Assembly: GCA_902795275.1 (NCBI GenBank)
Contig: CADBKQ010000012.1
Span: forward strand, 1 to 62,520
Reading direction: 5' to 3'
From: an uncultured Eubacteriales bacterium
Lineage (GTDB): Bacteria > Bacillota > Clostridia > Christensenellales > Aristaeellaceae
Length of the DNA: 62,520 nt
The notes beneath the pieces are model-generated. The model saw only the letters and a program-made list of their open reading frames with translations, had not been told where the DNA came from and did no database searches. Numbering within the stretch: the first letter of the stretch is position 1; each line of letters begins with the position of its first letter. Positions 1-9,573 of this stretch are shown here, in pieces. A program made the translations under genes and the position numbers.

Positions 1-111
1 AACGAAGGGAGTCGTAGCAGCGCTACGTTGACCGGAGTGAAGCACAGCCAGGGCGGAAAAGACGCCCGAAGATTCAAGCTTTTAGATGGGATTTAGTATT
101 ATCATGTCTGT

Positions 112-1734
112 TTAACGGGGCAGCATCATCTGCAGGGTTTCCGGGGTCAGTTTGACGACGCCCTCCCGATCCCGAAGGATCTCTGTGATTCCCTCGGTCG
201 GAGCGCAGGCGAGCTTCGCCGTAATCAGATCCTTGCCGGTGGGGTCGATCACCCGTCCGGTGACGGTGAAGTTACCTTTCTTGCCTTCATATTCCAAGCG
301 GATATAGGCTGTGTCCTCTTCGGGCTTCACGTTTTCTCCCTCGGCATGCAGCGTGATCACGTAGGCGTGGTCGGATTCAAAGGCGGCGGTGCAGGTCACG
401 GTGACGCCGTTGGAGGTGATCACGAGCTTTTCACCGTCGTACAGGGCGGTCACTTTTCCCGTGACAGCGGGACGGCTGCTGAACGGATTGAGCATGGGGT
501 TGGGGTCATATTCCATGTATCCGTATTTCAGGTTCTTGTTGTCGTCCGCGAACAGGTTCAGCAGGAACAGCTTCAGCCCGTAATAGTTTTTCACGGTCAG
601 GTTGAACTGCTTTTCCCCGGCCACCAGCGTGGCGATGTAGTTGCCCATACTGCCCGGTGTCTTCACGAGGGCCGTGGCGATGAAGCCGTCGTCGCTCCTC
701 GCGTAGTCCAGCTGAACGATAAAACCTTCCTGCGCCCTGTACATGGGATTGTAGGACAGGAAGAACGAGCCCATGCCGCCTTCCCGGTTGCCGCTCGCTT
801 CCACATTGAAGCCGATGGAAGGATGGGTGACGGACAGGTTCCAAAGGTTGTGTTCCTTATCCCCTCTGAAATCCGCTTTCACCGTGATCTCGTATTTCCG
901 GGTCTTTTCGCCCATCACCCTGGTTTTCCAAAGCAGGCCGTCCAGCTTGTAGGAATCTTCCTCGTTCCGGTAGTTCCATTTCATGGAATATTTGTCGCGG
1001 GAATCCCCGATTTCGCCGGTCACGTCGATCTTCTTGAAAGCCTTGTCGGCAATCAGTTCAAAGGCGATGGCAAAATCAGTTTCCGCCGTTTCGAGGCGCT
1101 TGATCTCCGCTTCGGCGGATTCTTTCATTTCCGCTAACGTCATCGTATCCCCGCCGGACATCTGGCCAATCATCTGAATCAGCTGTTCAGCCGCGGCGGC
1201 GTAACGTTTGCTGGCGGAAACGGCGTCGAGGAATTCCACCAGATGCGTCATCAACTGCTTCGCATCCGCTCTGTAAACGATGTGCGTGCCATTTAAATAC
1301 CCCATGGTCACGTCGGGCATGATCACCTTTTGAAACAGGAGCAGCGCAAGCTCTTTGTAGATGTCCAAAGAGGACGACTTCTTCCCTGGCTTCAAACCGG
1401 CAAGCAGCGCTTCCACATCGGAAAACTGAAGGTTGAAAGCGGAATCGTTCACGCTGACGGTCACGTCGGTTTCCGACACCTGCGCCAGCAGATTCGTATC
1501 CGGGGCGGAGACGGAAAGATCCACCATCTGATCCTGCCATTTCATCTTGCCGCTGAATACGCTGCTGCCCTCGTAATCCACGTCCAGCGTCAGCATATCC
1601 CGCGTCAGGTTGACGGTTTTCAGCAGCTTTTCAAGGTTGTTCAGGAACGCCGTTTCCCGGGCGTTTTTTTCCGCGATGGCGGCAGAACCAAACAGCATGC
1701 AGACTGCCAGCAGCAGGGCGACGAGCTTCTTCAT
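112..1734 (-). CDS. Secreted protein of unknown function
   Basis: 540 residues. The first 21 are a clear signal peptide (MKK, hydrophobic core, cleavage near AIA/EK). The rest is polar with many short alternating hydrophobic stretches, as in beta-rich secreted proteins, plus a helical stretch rich in Glu and Lys around residues 195-225. There is no lipobox, sortase motif or membrane anchor, so it is probably released or loosely held at the cell surface. It follows nrdD by 70 bp but is unlikely to be functionally linked. I do not recognise the family. The reading frame is sound; the function is unknown. Confidence 0.8.
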   Translation of the reverse strand: MKKLVALLLAVCMLFGSAAIAEKNARETAFLNNLEKLLKTVNLTRDMLTLDVDYEGSSVFSGKMKWQDQMVDLSVSAPDTNLLAQVSETDVTVSVNDSAFNLQFSDVEALLAGLKPGKKSSSLDIYKELALLLFQKVIMPDVTMGYLNGTHIVYRADAKQLMTHLVEFLDAVSASKRYAAAAEQLIQMIGQMSGGDTMTLAEMKESAEAEIKRLETAETDFAIAFELIADKAFKKIDVTGEIGDSRDKYSMKWNYRNEEDSYKLDGLLWKTRVMGEKTRKYEITVKADFRGDKEHNLWNLSVTHPSIGFNVEASGNREGGMGSFFLSYNPMYRAQEGFIVQLDYARSDDGFIATALVKTPGSMGNYIATLVAGEKQFNLTVKNYYGLKLFLLNLFADDNKNLKYGYMEYDPNPMLNPFSSRPAVTGKVTALYDGEKLVITSNGVTVTCTAAFESDHAYVITLHAEGENVKPEEDTAYIRLEYEGKKGNFTVTGRVIDPTGKDLITAKLACAPTEGITEILRDREGVVKLTPETLQMMLPR

Positions 1735-1804
1735 CCGTGTTCTCGCCTTTCTTTTCCGGGCGCGCTTCGCGTGGATTGTGATTTCAAAACGGAATAAGCC
1801 GGTA

Positions 1805-4126
1805 TCAGTCCATTTGGTGCTTCACGCGGTCGCGTTCCTCGGCGCGCTTGGCGTTGTTGAAGCGATCCAGGGTGCCTACCAGATAGCCGGTGATGCGGCG
1901 GATGCGCTCGAAGGGGCGTCCGTTCTCCTCGCGGCCGCAGCAGGGGCAGGTGTCGCCGATGATGCCGTTGAAGCCGCAGAGGGGGTCGCGGTCCACGGGA
2001 TGGTTAATGGAGCCGTAACCCACGCCGCAGTCGTGCATGTGGCGCACGATGCGCTCAAAGGCTTCCAGGTTCTTGGTGGGGTCGCCGTCCATCTCCACAT
2101 AGCTGATGTGGCCCGCGTTGGTAAGGGCGTGGTAGGGGCCTTCAATGCTGATCTTGTCAAAGGCGGAGATGGGATAGTACACCGGCACATGGAAGGAGTT
2201 GGTGTAGTATTCCCGGTCGGTCACGCCGGGGATGACGCCGAAGCGTTCCCGGTCAATGCGCACGAAGCGTCCGGACAAGCCCTCGGCGGGCGTCGCCAGC
2301 AGGGTGTAGTTCATGTGGCGCTCGTTGGTCAGGCGGTCCAGGTAGTTCCGCATGAAGCCCACGATCTCCAGGCCCAGGTTCTGGCTCTCCTCGCTCTCGC
2401 CGTGGTGCTCGCCGCGCAGGGCTTTCAGGCATTCCGCCAGGCCGATGAAGCCCACGGACAGGGTGCCGTGCTTGAGCACTTCCCGCACCTCGGAATCCCA
2501 GTCCAGGTTTTCCGAGTCGATCCACACGCCCTGGCCCATCAGGAAGGGGAAGTTGTAGACCTTCTTGCGGGCGATGATTTCAAAGCGCTCGTCCAGCTGC
2601 TCCACCACCAGGTTCAGCTTGCTTTCCAGCTCCTGGAAGAACCAGTCCACATCCCCGTTGGCCTTGATGGCGATGCGGGGCAGGTTGATGGAGGTGAAGG
2701 ACAGGTTGCCGCGGCGGGGCGCAATTTCCCGGCTGCGGTCGTAGGCGTTGCCCATCACGCGGGTGCGGCAGCCCATGTAGGCCACTTCGGTTTCGGGATG
2801 GCCGGGTTTGTAGTATTGCAGGTTGTAGGGCGCGTCGAGGAAGGAGAAGTTGGGGAACAGACGCTTGGCGCTGACCCGGATGGCCAGGTGGAACAGGTCG
2901 TAGTTGGGGTCGCCGGGGTTGTAGTTCACGCCTTCCTTGACGCGGAAAATCTGGATGGGGAAGATGGGGGTTTCGCCCCGGCCCAGGCCGGCTTCCGTGG
3001 CCAGCAGAATCTGCTCCATCACCAGCCGCCCTTCGGGGGAGGTGTCGGTGCCGTAGTTGATGGAGGAGAAGGGCACCTGCGCGCCGGCGCGGGAGTTCAT
3101 GGTGTTCAGGTTGTGCACCAGGGCTTCCATGGCCTGGTAGGTGGCCCGGCGGGTTTCCTTCACGGCGTACTTCTGGGCGAAATCAAACACTTCCGCGGCG
3201 GTTTCCGGCGCTGCCCATTTGCTCAGCTTGTCCATCAGCGCGGCCTTGAATTCTTCGTTTTCCTGGAGGGAGGGAATCAGACCGGTTTCTTCCTTGATGG
3301 CGGCGAGGATGTCTTTCGCTTCGTCGTCGGCGTTTTCCACGCTGAACTTGAGCGTAAGCGCGCGGGACAGGTTGTCCCGGAAGCGCTTCACGAAGGTCTT
3401 GCTCACGCCGGGGGCCATGCCGTAGTCAAAGTCCACGATGGACTGGCCGCCGTGCTGGTCGTTCTGGTTCGCCTGGATGGCGATGCAGGCCAGGGCGGAA
3501 TAGCTGGAAATGTCGTTGGGTTCCCGCAGCACGCCGTGGCCGGTGGAGAAGCCGTCCTTGAACAGGGTGGACAGCTGGATCTGACAGCAGGTGGTGGTGA
3601 GGGTGAGGAAGTCCAGGTCGTGGATATGGATGTCGCCCTCGCGGTGCGCTTCGGCATGGGCGGGGTTGAGCACGAACATGTCATAGAACTGCTTGCTGCC
3701 CTCGGAGCCGAATTTCAGCATGCTGCCCATGGCGGTGTCGCCGTTGATGTTGGCGTTCTCGCGCTTGATGTCGCTGTCGATGGCGTCCTTATAAGCGATG
3801 TCCTCAAACACTTTCATGAGCCGGGTGTTCATTTCGCGCACGCGACTGCGCTCGGCGCGGTAGAGGATATAGGCCTTCGCGGTGCGCACGAAGCCCTTTT
3901 CGATCAGCACCCGTTCCACGGTGTCCTGCACTTCTTCCACCGTAGGCACGCTGCCGATGCTTTCGTTGTTTTCCAGTTCCTTTTCCACCTGCTCGCTGAT
4001 GGCGCGGGCAGTCTCATCGCCCTTCGCGCTGCCGGAGCCCTCGAAGGCCTTGGTCACCGCATGCTGAATTTTATCCAGATCAAACGGCACCACGCGGCCG
4101 TCACGCTTCTTAATGGACGTGATCAT
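1805..4126 (-). CDS. nrdD: Anaerobic (class III) ribonucleoside-triphosphate reductase
   Basis: Reduces ribonucleoside triphosphates to deoxyribonucleotides under anoxia with a glycyl radical. 773 residues, a normal length. An ATP-cone allosteric domain occupies about residues 1-95 (starts MITSIKKRDGRVVPFD). The C-terminus has the zinc-binding cysteines (DPLCGFNG, DTCPCCGRE) and the glycyl-radical motif RRITGYLVG, radical glycine near residue 747. The start follows GGAGGGAAAAGAAG. The activase gene nrdG, often next door, is absent here: the next gene downstream is an unrelated secreted protein. The upstream region carries a perfect SigA promoter and NrdR-like boxes. Family call is secure. Confidence 0.96.
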   Translation of the reverse strand: MITSIKKRDGRVVPFDLDKIQHAVTKAFEGSGSAKGDETARAISEQVEKELENNESIGSVPTVEEVQDTVERVLIEKGFVRTAKAYILYRAERSRVREMNTRLMKVFEDIAYKDAIDSDIKRENANINGDTAMGSMLKFGSEGSKQFYDMFVLNPAHAEAHREGDIHIHDLDFLTLTTTCCQIQLSTLFKDGFSTGHGVLREPNDISSYSALACIAIQANQNDQHGGQSIVDFDYGMAPGVSKTFVKRFRDNLSRALTLKFSVENADDEAKDILAAIKEETGLIPSLQENEEFKAALMDKLSKWAAPETAAEVFDFAQKYAVKETRRATYQAMEALVHNLNTMNSRAGAQVPFSSINYGTDTSPEGRLVMEQILLATEAGLGRGETPIFPIQIFRVKEGVNYNPGDPNYDLFHLAIRVSAKRLFPNFSFLDAPYNLQYYKPGHPETEVAYMGCRTRVMGNAYDRSREIAPRRGNLSFTSINLPRIAIKANGDVDWFFQELESKLNLVVEQLDERFEIIARKKVYNFPFLMGQGVWIDSENLDWDSEVREVLKHGTLSVGFIGLAECLKALRGEHHGESEESQNLGLEIVGFMRNYLDRLTNERHMNYTLLATPAEGLSGRFVRIDRERFGVIPGVTDREYYTNSFHVPVYYPISAFDKISIEGPYHALTNAGHISYVEMDGDPTKNLEAFERIVRHMHDCGVGYGSINHPVDRDPLCGFNGIIGDTCPCCGREENGRPFERIRRITGYLVGTLDRFNNAKRAEERDRVKHQMD

Positions 4127-4205
4127 CTTCTTTTCCCTCCAAGATATAGTGTCTTTTGATTATATTGTCTACAAAATATTGTGCGCAAACAACGCGCCGA
4201 ATCCT

Positions 4206-4292
4206 ATTATATAAGGTTCGGCGCAGGATGTCAATACCATATTTGGGATATAATTTGAAAGATTTTTGACATATGGCCACAATATATGGTAT
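4206..4292 (-). promoter_or_regulatory. nrdD promoter with two NrdR-like boxes
   Basis: Read on the minus strand: -35 TTGACA (4229-4234), 17-bp spacer, -10 TATAAT (4206-4211), both perfect consensus. Two palindromic sites resemble the NrdR box (ACACWATATATWGTGT): a good one at 4277-4292 (CCACAATATATGGTAT, 13 of 16) and a weaker one at 4234-4249 abutting the -35. Centres are 43 bp apart, about four helical turns. Known biology: NrdR binds paired boxes at nrd promoters and represses them. That it does so here is inferred; no nrdR gene is in the window. Confidence 0.75.
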
Positions 4293-4332
4293 TGATTTGT
4301 ATTATAATAATTGTTTTGGAATGGTAATTGTC

Positions 4333-4449
4333 AGGGATTAGGAAATAGGGATTAGGGATTAGGCAACGTGCCCCCAACCGTCATCCCGACCGCAGCGAAG
4401 CGGAGTGGAGGGACCTATGGGGGCCTCGTCCCTAATCCCTCATCCCCTG
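4333..4449. repeat. Inverted heptamer-repeat element 1 (AGGGATT type)
   Basis: Left arm 4333-4363 is four AGGGATT-like units and a trailing AGG. Right arm about 4427-4449 is the inverse (xxTCCCT units, period 7). The centre holds a second dispersed-repeat type, 4380-4416 (GTCATCCCGACCGCAGCG and on), similar to intergenic repeats common in many bacterial genomes, framed by GCCCCC/GGGGGC. It lies between the nrdD promoter and the yhbY stop. Confidence 0.8.
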
Positions 4450-4452
4450 ACG

Positions 4453-4511
4453 CCCGCCGCTTTTCCATACGGAAGCGGCGGGACGGCCAACCGCGCTTCG
4501 CGCCGGTTGCC
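4453..4511. repeat. Two GC-rich hairpins downstream of yhbY
   Basis: Hairpin one pairs CCCGCCGCTT (4453-4462) with AAGCGGCGGG (4473-4482), a 10-bp perfect stem. Hairpin two pairs GGCCAACCG (4485) with CGGTTGCC ending at 4511. They begin 32 bp past the yhbY stop. No U-run follows on either strand, so they are not classic intrinsic terminators. Confidence 0.6.
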
Positions 4512-4543
4512 TCGTCATACTCACTAATGCCTACTCCCTCTCC

Positions 4544-4843
4544 TCACGGCAGCTCAATCGTCGGGTCCTTCCTCCTGGGACGATAGATGGAAAATTTGCC
4601 GCCAATGCACTGCACCGGCGCGGCGTGTACCTTTTCGCACAGCTCCTGGCACGCTTCCCGGGCGGACAGCGGCGCTTCCCGCTGTACGGAGCATTTGATC
4701 AGCTCCCGGGCTTCCAGCGCGTCCCAGGCTTCCTTCACGGTGCCTTCGGTGATGCCTTCTTTGCCAATGTACAGAATCGCGGGCAGGGTGTTGCACATGG
4801 AGCGCAGATACGCCCGCTGCTTGCTGGTGATTTCTAAAGTCAT
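4544..4843 (-). CDS. yhbY: YhbY-family (CRM domain) RNA-binding protein
   Basis: 99 residues, one CRM domain: MTLEITSKQRAYLRSM at the start, then the conserved IGKEGIT loop and a C-terminal beta strand. YhbY proteins bind precursor 50S ribosomal particles and act in ribosome assembly. I chose the internal ATG at 4843 because GGAGG lies 8 bases upstream; an ATG nine codons earlier has no such site. It follows obg, separated by heptamer element 2; both products are ribosome-assembly factors, so co-transcription makes sense. Confidence 0.9.
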   Translation of the reverse strand: MTLEITSKQRAYLRSMCNTLPAILYIGKEGITEGTVKEAWDALEARELIKCSVQREAPLSAREACQELCEKVHAAPVQCIGGKFSIYRPRRKDPTIELP

Positions 4844-4879
4844 TGTTTTTAACCTCCGATTGTTTTTCAAGTCAATGAC

Positions 4880-4986
4880 GAGAGAGTACAGAGTTCAGAG
4901 TGCAGAGTACAGATAGAGAGTGAACCCATTTGGTTTCCGTTCGATGGAAAACTATATTATCTGAACTCTGTACTCTGTACTCTCAA
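4880..4986. repeat. Inverted heptamer-repeat element 2 (AGTACAG type)
   Basis: Left arm 4880-4921 is AGTACAG/AGTTCAG/AGTGCAG units, period 7. Right arm 4961-4986 is the inverse (CTGTACT units). The 39-nt centre is unique. The right arm ends 8 bases before the obg stop codon. Confidence 0.85.
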
Positions 4987-4994
4987 CTTTCGTG

Positions 4995-6341
<1,347 letters not shown>

Positions 6342-6372
6342 TCATCTTTCGGGAGTATACTGGGAGTTTTCT

Positions 6373-6540
6373 GGGGGAAACCATTCTTTGGATGCCAAAG
6401 AATGGTTTCCCCCCTAACCCCCTTCCAAGAAAGCAATCATAACTTCCGGTTCATAAATGTTTGCAGGAAAAAAGTATATTTGTCTTTCTCGGAGGGGGTC
6501 TGGGGGAAACGCTCTTTGGACGCCAAAGAGCGGTTCCCCC
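6373..6540. repeat. Pair of related long hairpins in inverted arrangement
   Basis: Hairpin A (6373-6413) pairs GGGGGAAACCATTCTTTGG with its perfect complement around ATG. Hairpin B (6502-6540) pairs GGGGGAA-CGCTCTTTGG around ACG. Both keep the outer GGGGGAA and inner CTTTGG, but the middle differs (CATT/AATG versus CGCT/AGCG), with both sides changed together. A CCCCCTTCC tract follows A and its inverse GGAGGGGG precedes B, so the whole block is an imperfect inverted repeat. It lies between the 6554 membrane-protein gene and obg. Confidence 0.85.
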
Positions 6541-6553
6541 AGAAATACCTAAA

Positions 6554-6985
6554 TTATATCCAAATAAGCAACCCGGTGCAGACGGCGCAGAGCAGGAAGC
6601 CAAGCAGAACCGCGCTTTTGCCGGGAATGCGCCATTGTGCCGCCCATGCACCCAGGGGCAGGCTGAAACTGACACTGCCCAACAGAAGCAGATAATCGGA
6701 AGCGGGGGAGAGGCCGGGGGCCAATAGCAGCCGTCCCGCTGCGTAAAAACCGGCCAGGCAGAAAACGCAAAAAGAATACCCCAGGAACAGGCGGTGGAGG
6801 GTCATCCGCCGCTGCTTGGGGTAAAGCCGAATCTGTCCTTCCCGGCCGGAAAGCAGCAGGCCAAGGCCCAGCCACAGGGCCAGGGCCGCCGCCGCGCCGC
6901 CCGCGCGCAAGGGAAGCCCGGCCAGCGCCATCAACGGCGCGGCCCAGAGCATCCATTTCCGCGCGCGGGCGGCATGCTCCATCAT
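6554..6985 (-). CDS. Small integral membrane protein, unknown function
   Basis: 143 residues with about four hydrophobic membrane spans (near 12-48, 66-90, 97-112, 122-143) and short basic loops. Its start overlaps the stop of the sporulation lipoprotein gene in an ATGA, so the two are translationally coupled and probably act in the same setting. I see no catalytic motif or recognisable family. The function is unknown; a role near the forespore or spore envelope is only a guess from its neighbour. Confidence 0.75.
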   Translation of the reverse strand: MMEHAARARKWMLWAAPLMALAGLPLRAGGAAAALALWLGLGLLLSGREGQIRLYPKQRRMTLHRLFLGYSFCVFCLAGFYAAGRLLLAPGLSPASDYLLLLGSVSFSLPLGAWAAQWRIPGKSAVLLGFLLCAVCTGLLIWI

Positions 6986-7545
6986 TCGGAATACACCGTC
7001 AATTGCTTGAGCATGTCCTCCGCCTTGGTGTTAACGTCGTCCAGGGAGGATGCGCCTTTCAGCGTTTCAGCCAGCGCCTGGATGCCGGTGACCAGGGCGG
7101 CGTTGTCCGTCACGGCCACTTTCGTGATGGCCTTGTCCACGCTCTGCACCCTTGTCAGCACCATCTTTTTCAGCCGGTCGTCCGCCCCGCCCTGGTATTG
7201 GCTGTCAAACTTGACGCCCACCAGCGCGGTGTCGCCCATGGGCACTGCCCAGGCTTCGTCCACTTCGCTCAGCTTCATCACGGCTTCCTTCATGTCCTGG
7301 GCGGCTTTCTGGGCGCTTTCCACGGTCATGGTATTGCCGTTGTTCATGGGCTGCGCGGTGCTTTCGGGCATGGCAGTGGACTGGGTGTTCTGACCGTTCA
7401 TGTCAGGCATCAACGGCTGAATCATCCCGTTTCCATTGCCGGTTCCCGGCGTGGGGGACGGCAGGGTGTCCGCGCTGCTGGCGCAGCCGGTGAGCAGCAG
7501 GGCCGCCGCCGCGGCCAGCATCAGAAACAAAAGCATCTTTTTCAT
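6982..7545 (-). CDS. YhcN/YlaJ-like sporulation lipoprotein
   Basis: 187 residues. Lipoprotein signal peptide with lipobox LLTGC, cysteine at residue 21, then a low-complexity Pro/Gly/Asn/Met/Thr linker to about 72, and a C-terminal domain like the sporulation lipoprotein YhcN/YlaJ family (AWAVPMGDTALVGVKF, then paired helices and VTDNAALVTGI). Members of that family are spore-associated lipoproteins in Bacillus. The start follows GAGGAGG. Together with the SpoIIR-like gene at 52.7 kb it points to an endospore-forming lineage. Family call is moderate because the domain is divergent. Confidence 0.7.
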   Translation of the reverse strand: MKKMLLFLMLAAAAALLLTGCASSADTLPSPTPGTGNGNGMIQPLMPDMNGQNTQSTAMPESTAQPMNNGNTMTVESAQKAAQDMKEAVMKLSEVDEAWAVPMGDTALVGVKFDSQYQGGADDRLKKMVLTRVQSVDKAITKVAVTDNAALVTGIQALAETLKGASSLDDVNTKAEDMLKQLTVYSE

Positions 7546-7636
7546 TGCAAATCGCCTCCTCGCGGCTATTGTGCGCAGGGAGGCGATGATTTATCAGAGG
7601 GATTTTTTGTTGGCTTTAGCGTATTCAGACTTTTTT

Positions 7637-7767
7637 GAAGTAGGAGGCAGAAAGTAGGAGGTAGGAGGTTTTATATAGTTAAGTGATGAAACGCAAACCC
7701 AACTTCTACGGATAAAAAGCGTAATCATTATGAACCTCCTACCTCCTACTTCCTACCTCCTACCTAC
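7637..7767. repeat. Inverted heptamer-repeat element 3 (AGGAGGT type)
   Basis: Left arm 7637-7668: AGGAGGC/AGAAAGT/AGGAGGT/AGGAGG, period 7. Right arm 7735-7767 is the inverse (CCTCCTA units). The 66-nt centre is unique and AT-rich. The right arm ends 3 bases before the stop of the nucleoside-kinase gene. Confidence 0.85.
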
Positions 7768-7770
7768 ATA

Positions 7771-9417
7771 TTATTGATACAAGGTGCATCCGCCGATAAA
7801 CTCCCGCAGCAGAGACAGCGGCGGAATATCGCGCATGGCTTCTTCGGTGGCGGGCAGAATATAATGAAGGATTTTCAGCAGCCGCCGGGAGCTGAGATAC
7901 ACCGGGTTTTCGGGCGGGATTTCCTTCAAAAGCTCGTAAGCGTAGCGCTTGAGCACGGCCAGCTCGTAATGCAGCGCGGAATTGAACACGAAGTCCGCCT
8001 GCTCTTGATAGGGAAAAATCCATTTTTCCTCGCCCCGGCGCACGCTGTTCCACATATTCAGTGTATCCTCCGGCGGCGTATTTCGGAACTGGTGATCCCG
8101 CACGATGCGGCGCAGCAGCCGCGCGTCGGTGGTGCGGATGCGGTTGTGGTGGTCCAGGTTCAGGCAGGCCAATTCGCTGATGTACACCCTGCAAATCAGC
8201 GCCGGGTCAAAGCCTTCATGCAGGGCAGGATTCAGGCCGTGAATGCCCTCCATCACCAGAATCTGATCCTGGAATAATTGCAGGGGATACATCTTTTCCG
8301 CCCGCTTGCTGACGGTGAAATCATACTTGGGCATCATGACCATTTCGCCCCGCAGCAGCCCGGCCACGCAGTCCCGAAGCAGCGGCACGTCCAGGGCGGA
8401 GAGCGCTTCCAGATCGGGCTGGCCGTCGGCCTCCAGGGGGATGGCGTCGCGGTCGAGGTAAAAATCATCCAGGGACACCAGCACGGGTTTTAAGCCCAGC
8501 ACCCGCAAATGGATGCACAGCCGGTTGGAGAAGGTGGTTTTTCCGCTGGAGGACGGCCCGGCGACGAACACCGCCTTGGCCTTCCGCCGGAACACGCCCT
8601 GGGCGATCTCGCCGATGGACTGGTCGTGCAGGGCTTCGTTGATGCGGATGAACTGGGGCAGCTCGCCGCACACGGTCATATCGTTCAGATCGGAGGCGTT
8701 CAGGCAGCCTAAAATGTCGCACCAGCGGTTGGACTGGGCGAAGCATTCCAGAATTTTGGGCCGGGACACAAACGGCGAAGCGTGGGCCGGGTCATCGGGC
8801 GAGGGCATTTGCAGCACCATGCCCGTTCGCTGGAGCCGCAGATGGAAGGCGGACACATAGCCGGTGGAGGGCAGCATGACTCCGTAAAAGTATTCCGCAA
8901 TGCCGCCGCACAGATACATGGGAAAATAATCGTAGGGCCGGTAGGCCAGCAGGCGGGTTTTATCCTCATGCCCCGTCCGCATGAAATACTGAATGGCTCT
9001 TTCCCGGCTCCATTTTTCGCGGATAAAGGGCAGATCCTCCGCCACGATTTGTTCCATCTCCGCTTGCAAAGCGCTGACGATTTCCTGGGTCGCGTCCCGA
9101 TCCAGCAGGCGCATATACACCCCGTAGCCGATGGAATGCTCGATGCGCACGTCCGATTCCGGCAGTACCCGGTGCAGCGCCAGCAGCAGCACGAAGCGGA
9201 GGGAGCGCTCGTAAATGCGGCGGCCTTCCTCGTTCTGGTAGGTGATGGGGTGCAGGACGCAGCTTTCGCTCACGGCTTCCCTCAGCTCCAGCGCTTTCCC
9301 GCCGCGGAAGCAGCCCAGGGCGGTATTCAAGTATTCCGGAGCCATCGCCGCGATGATGTCCCGCACAACGACAGGGGCGGCAAAAGACTGCTCCTTTCCG
9401 AGCATGGAAATGATCAT
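7771..9417 (-). CDS. Uridine-kinase-like nucleoside kinase with N-terminal tRNA-synthetase-like domain
   Basis: 548 residues. The C-terminal half is a uridine-kinase/PRK-type kinase: P-loop GPSSSGKTT at 287-294, SLDDFYLDRD after it, and VMEGIHGLNP as Walker B. The N-terminal ~230 residues resemble the editing-type domain of threonyl-tRNA synthetase found fused to such kinases in Clostridia, with its usual metal-binding HxxxH degenerate (RSLRFVLLLALHR). Predicted to phosphorylate uridine or a related nucleoside; the substrate is not proven. Start ATG 9417 follows AAAGGAG. It is flanked on both sides by heptamer elements. Confidence 0.85.
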   Translation of the reverse strand: MIISMLGKEQSFAAPVVVRDIIAAMAPEYLNTALGCFRGGKALELREAVSESCVLHPITYQNEEGRRIYERSLRFVLLLALHRVLPESDVRIEHSIGYGVYMRLLDRDATQEIVSALQAEMEQIVAEDLPFIREKWSRERAIQYFMRTGHEDKTRLLAYRPYDYFPMYLCGGIAEYFYGVMLPSTGYVSAFHLRLQRTGMVLQMPSPDDPAHASPFVSRPKILECFAQSNRWCDILGCLNASDLNDMTVCGELPQFIRINEALHDQSIGEIAQGVFRRKAKAVFVAGPSSSGKTTFSNRLCIHLRVLGLKPVLVSLDDFYLDRDAIPLEADGQPDLEALSALDVPLLRDCVAGLLRGEMVMMPKYDFTVSKRAEKMYPLQLFQDQILVMEGIHGLNPALHEGFDPALICRVYISELACLNLDHHNRIRTTDARLLRRIVRDHQFRNTPPEDTLNMWNSVRRGEEKWIFPYQEQADFVFNSALHYELAVLKRYAYELLKEIPPENPVYLSSRRLLKILHYILPATEEAMRDIPPLSLLREFIGGCTLYQ

Positions 9418-9441
9418 GGGAATGCTCCTTTCGGGGCGAGT

Positions 9442-9573
9442 GAGGGAATAGGAATTAGGGATTAGGGGTTAGGCAAAAGCGAACAGGAATCGACAAAAAG
9501 AAGATTCTGCATCAAGCAGCAAAGTTTCAGTTTTTTCTATTGCCTAATCCCTAATTCCTATTCCCTAATCCCT
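9442..9573. repeat. Inverted heptamer-repeat element 4 (AGGGATT type)
   Basis: Left arm 9442-9473, right arm 9542-9573, 68-nt unique centre. Read on one strand, the two arms share three consecutive units in the same order (AGGGAAT, AGGAATT, AGGGATT), including the deviant bases. The right arm runs into the end of the exonuclease gene and supplies its stop codon. Confidence 0.9.

Noticed and set aside
1..111. Small palindrome CGTAGCAGCGCTACG near the window start
   Set aside because: A single short palindrome with no gene or motif context at the window edge; not enough to call a feature.
1610..4159. Plus-strand open frame of about 850 codons over nrdD
   Set aside because: Antisense shadow of nrdD with biased composition; no family and no start signal.
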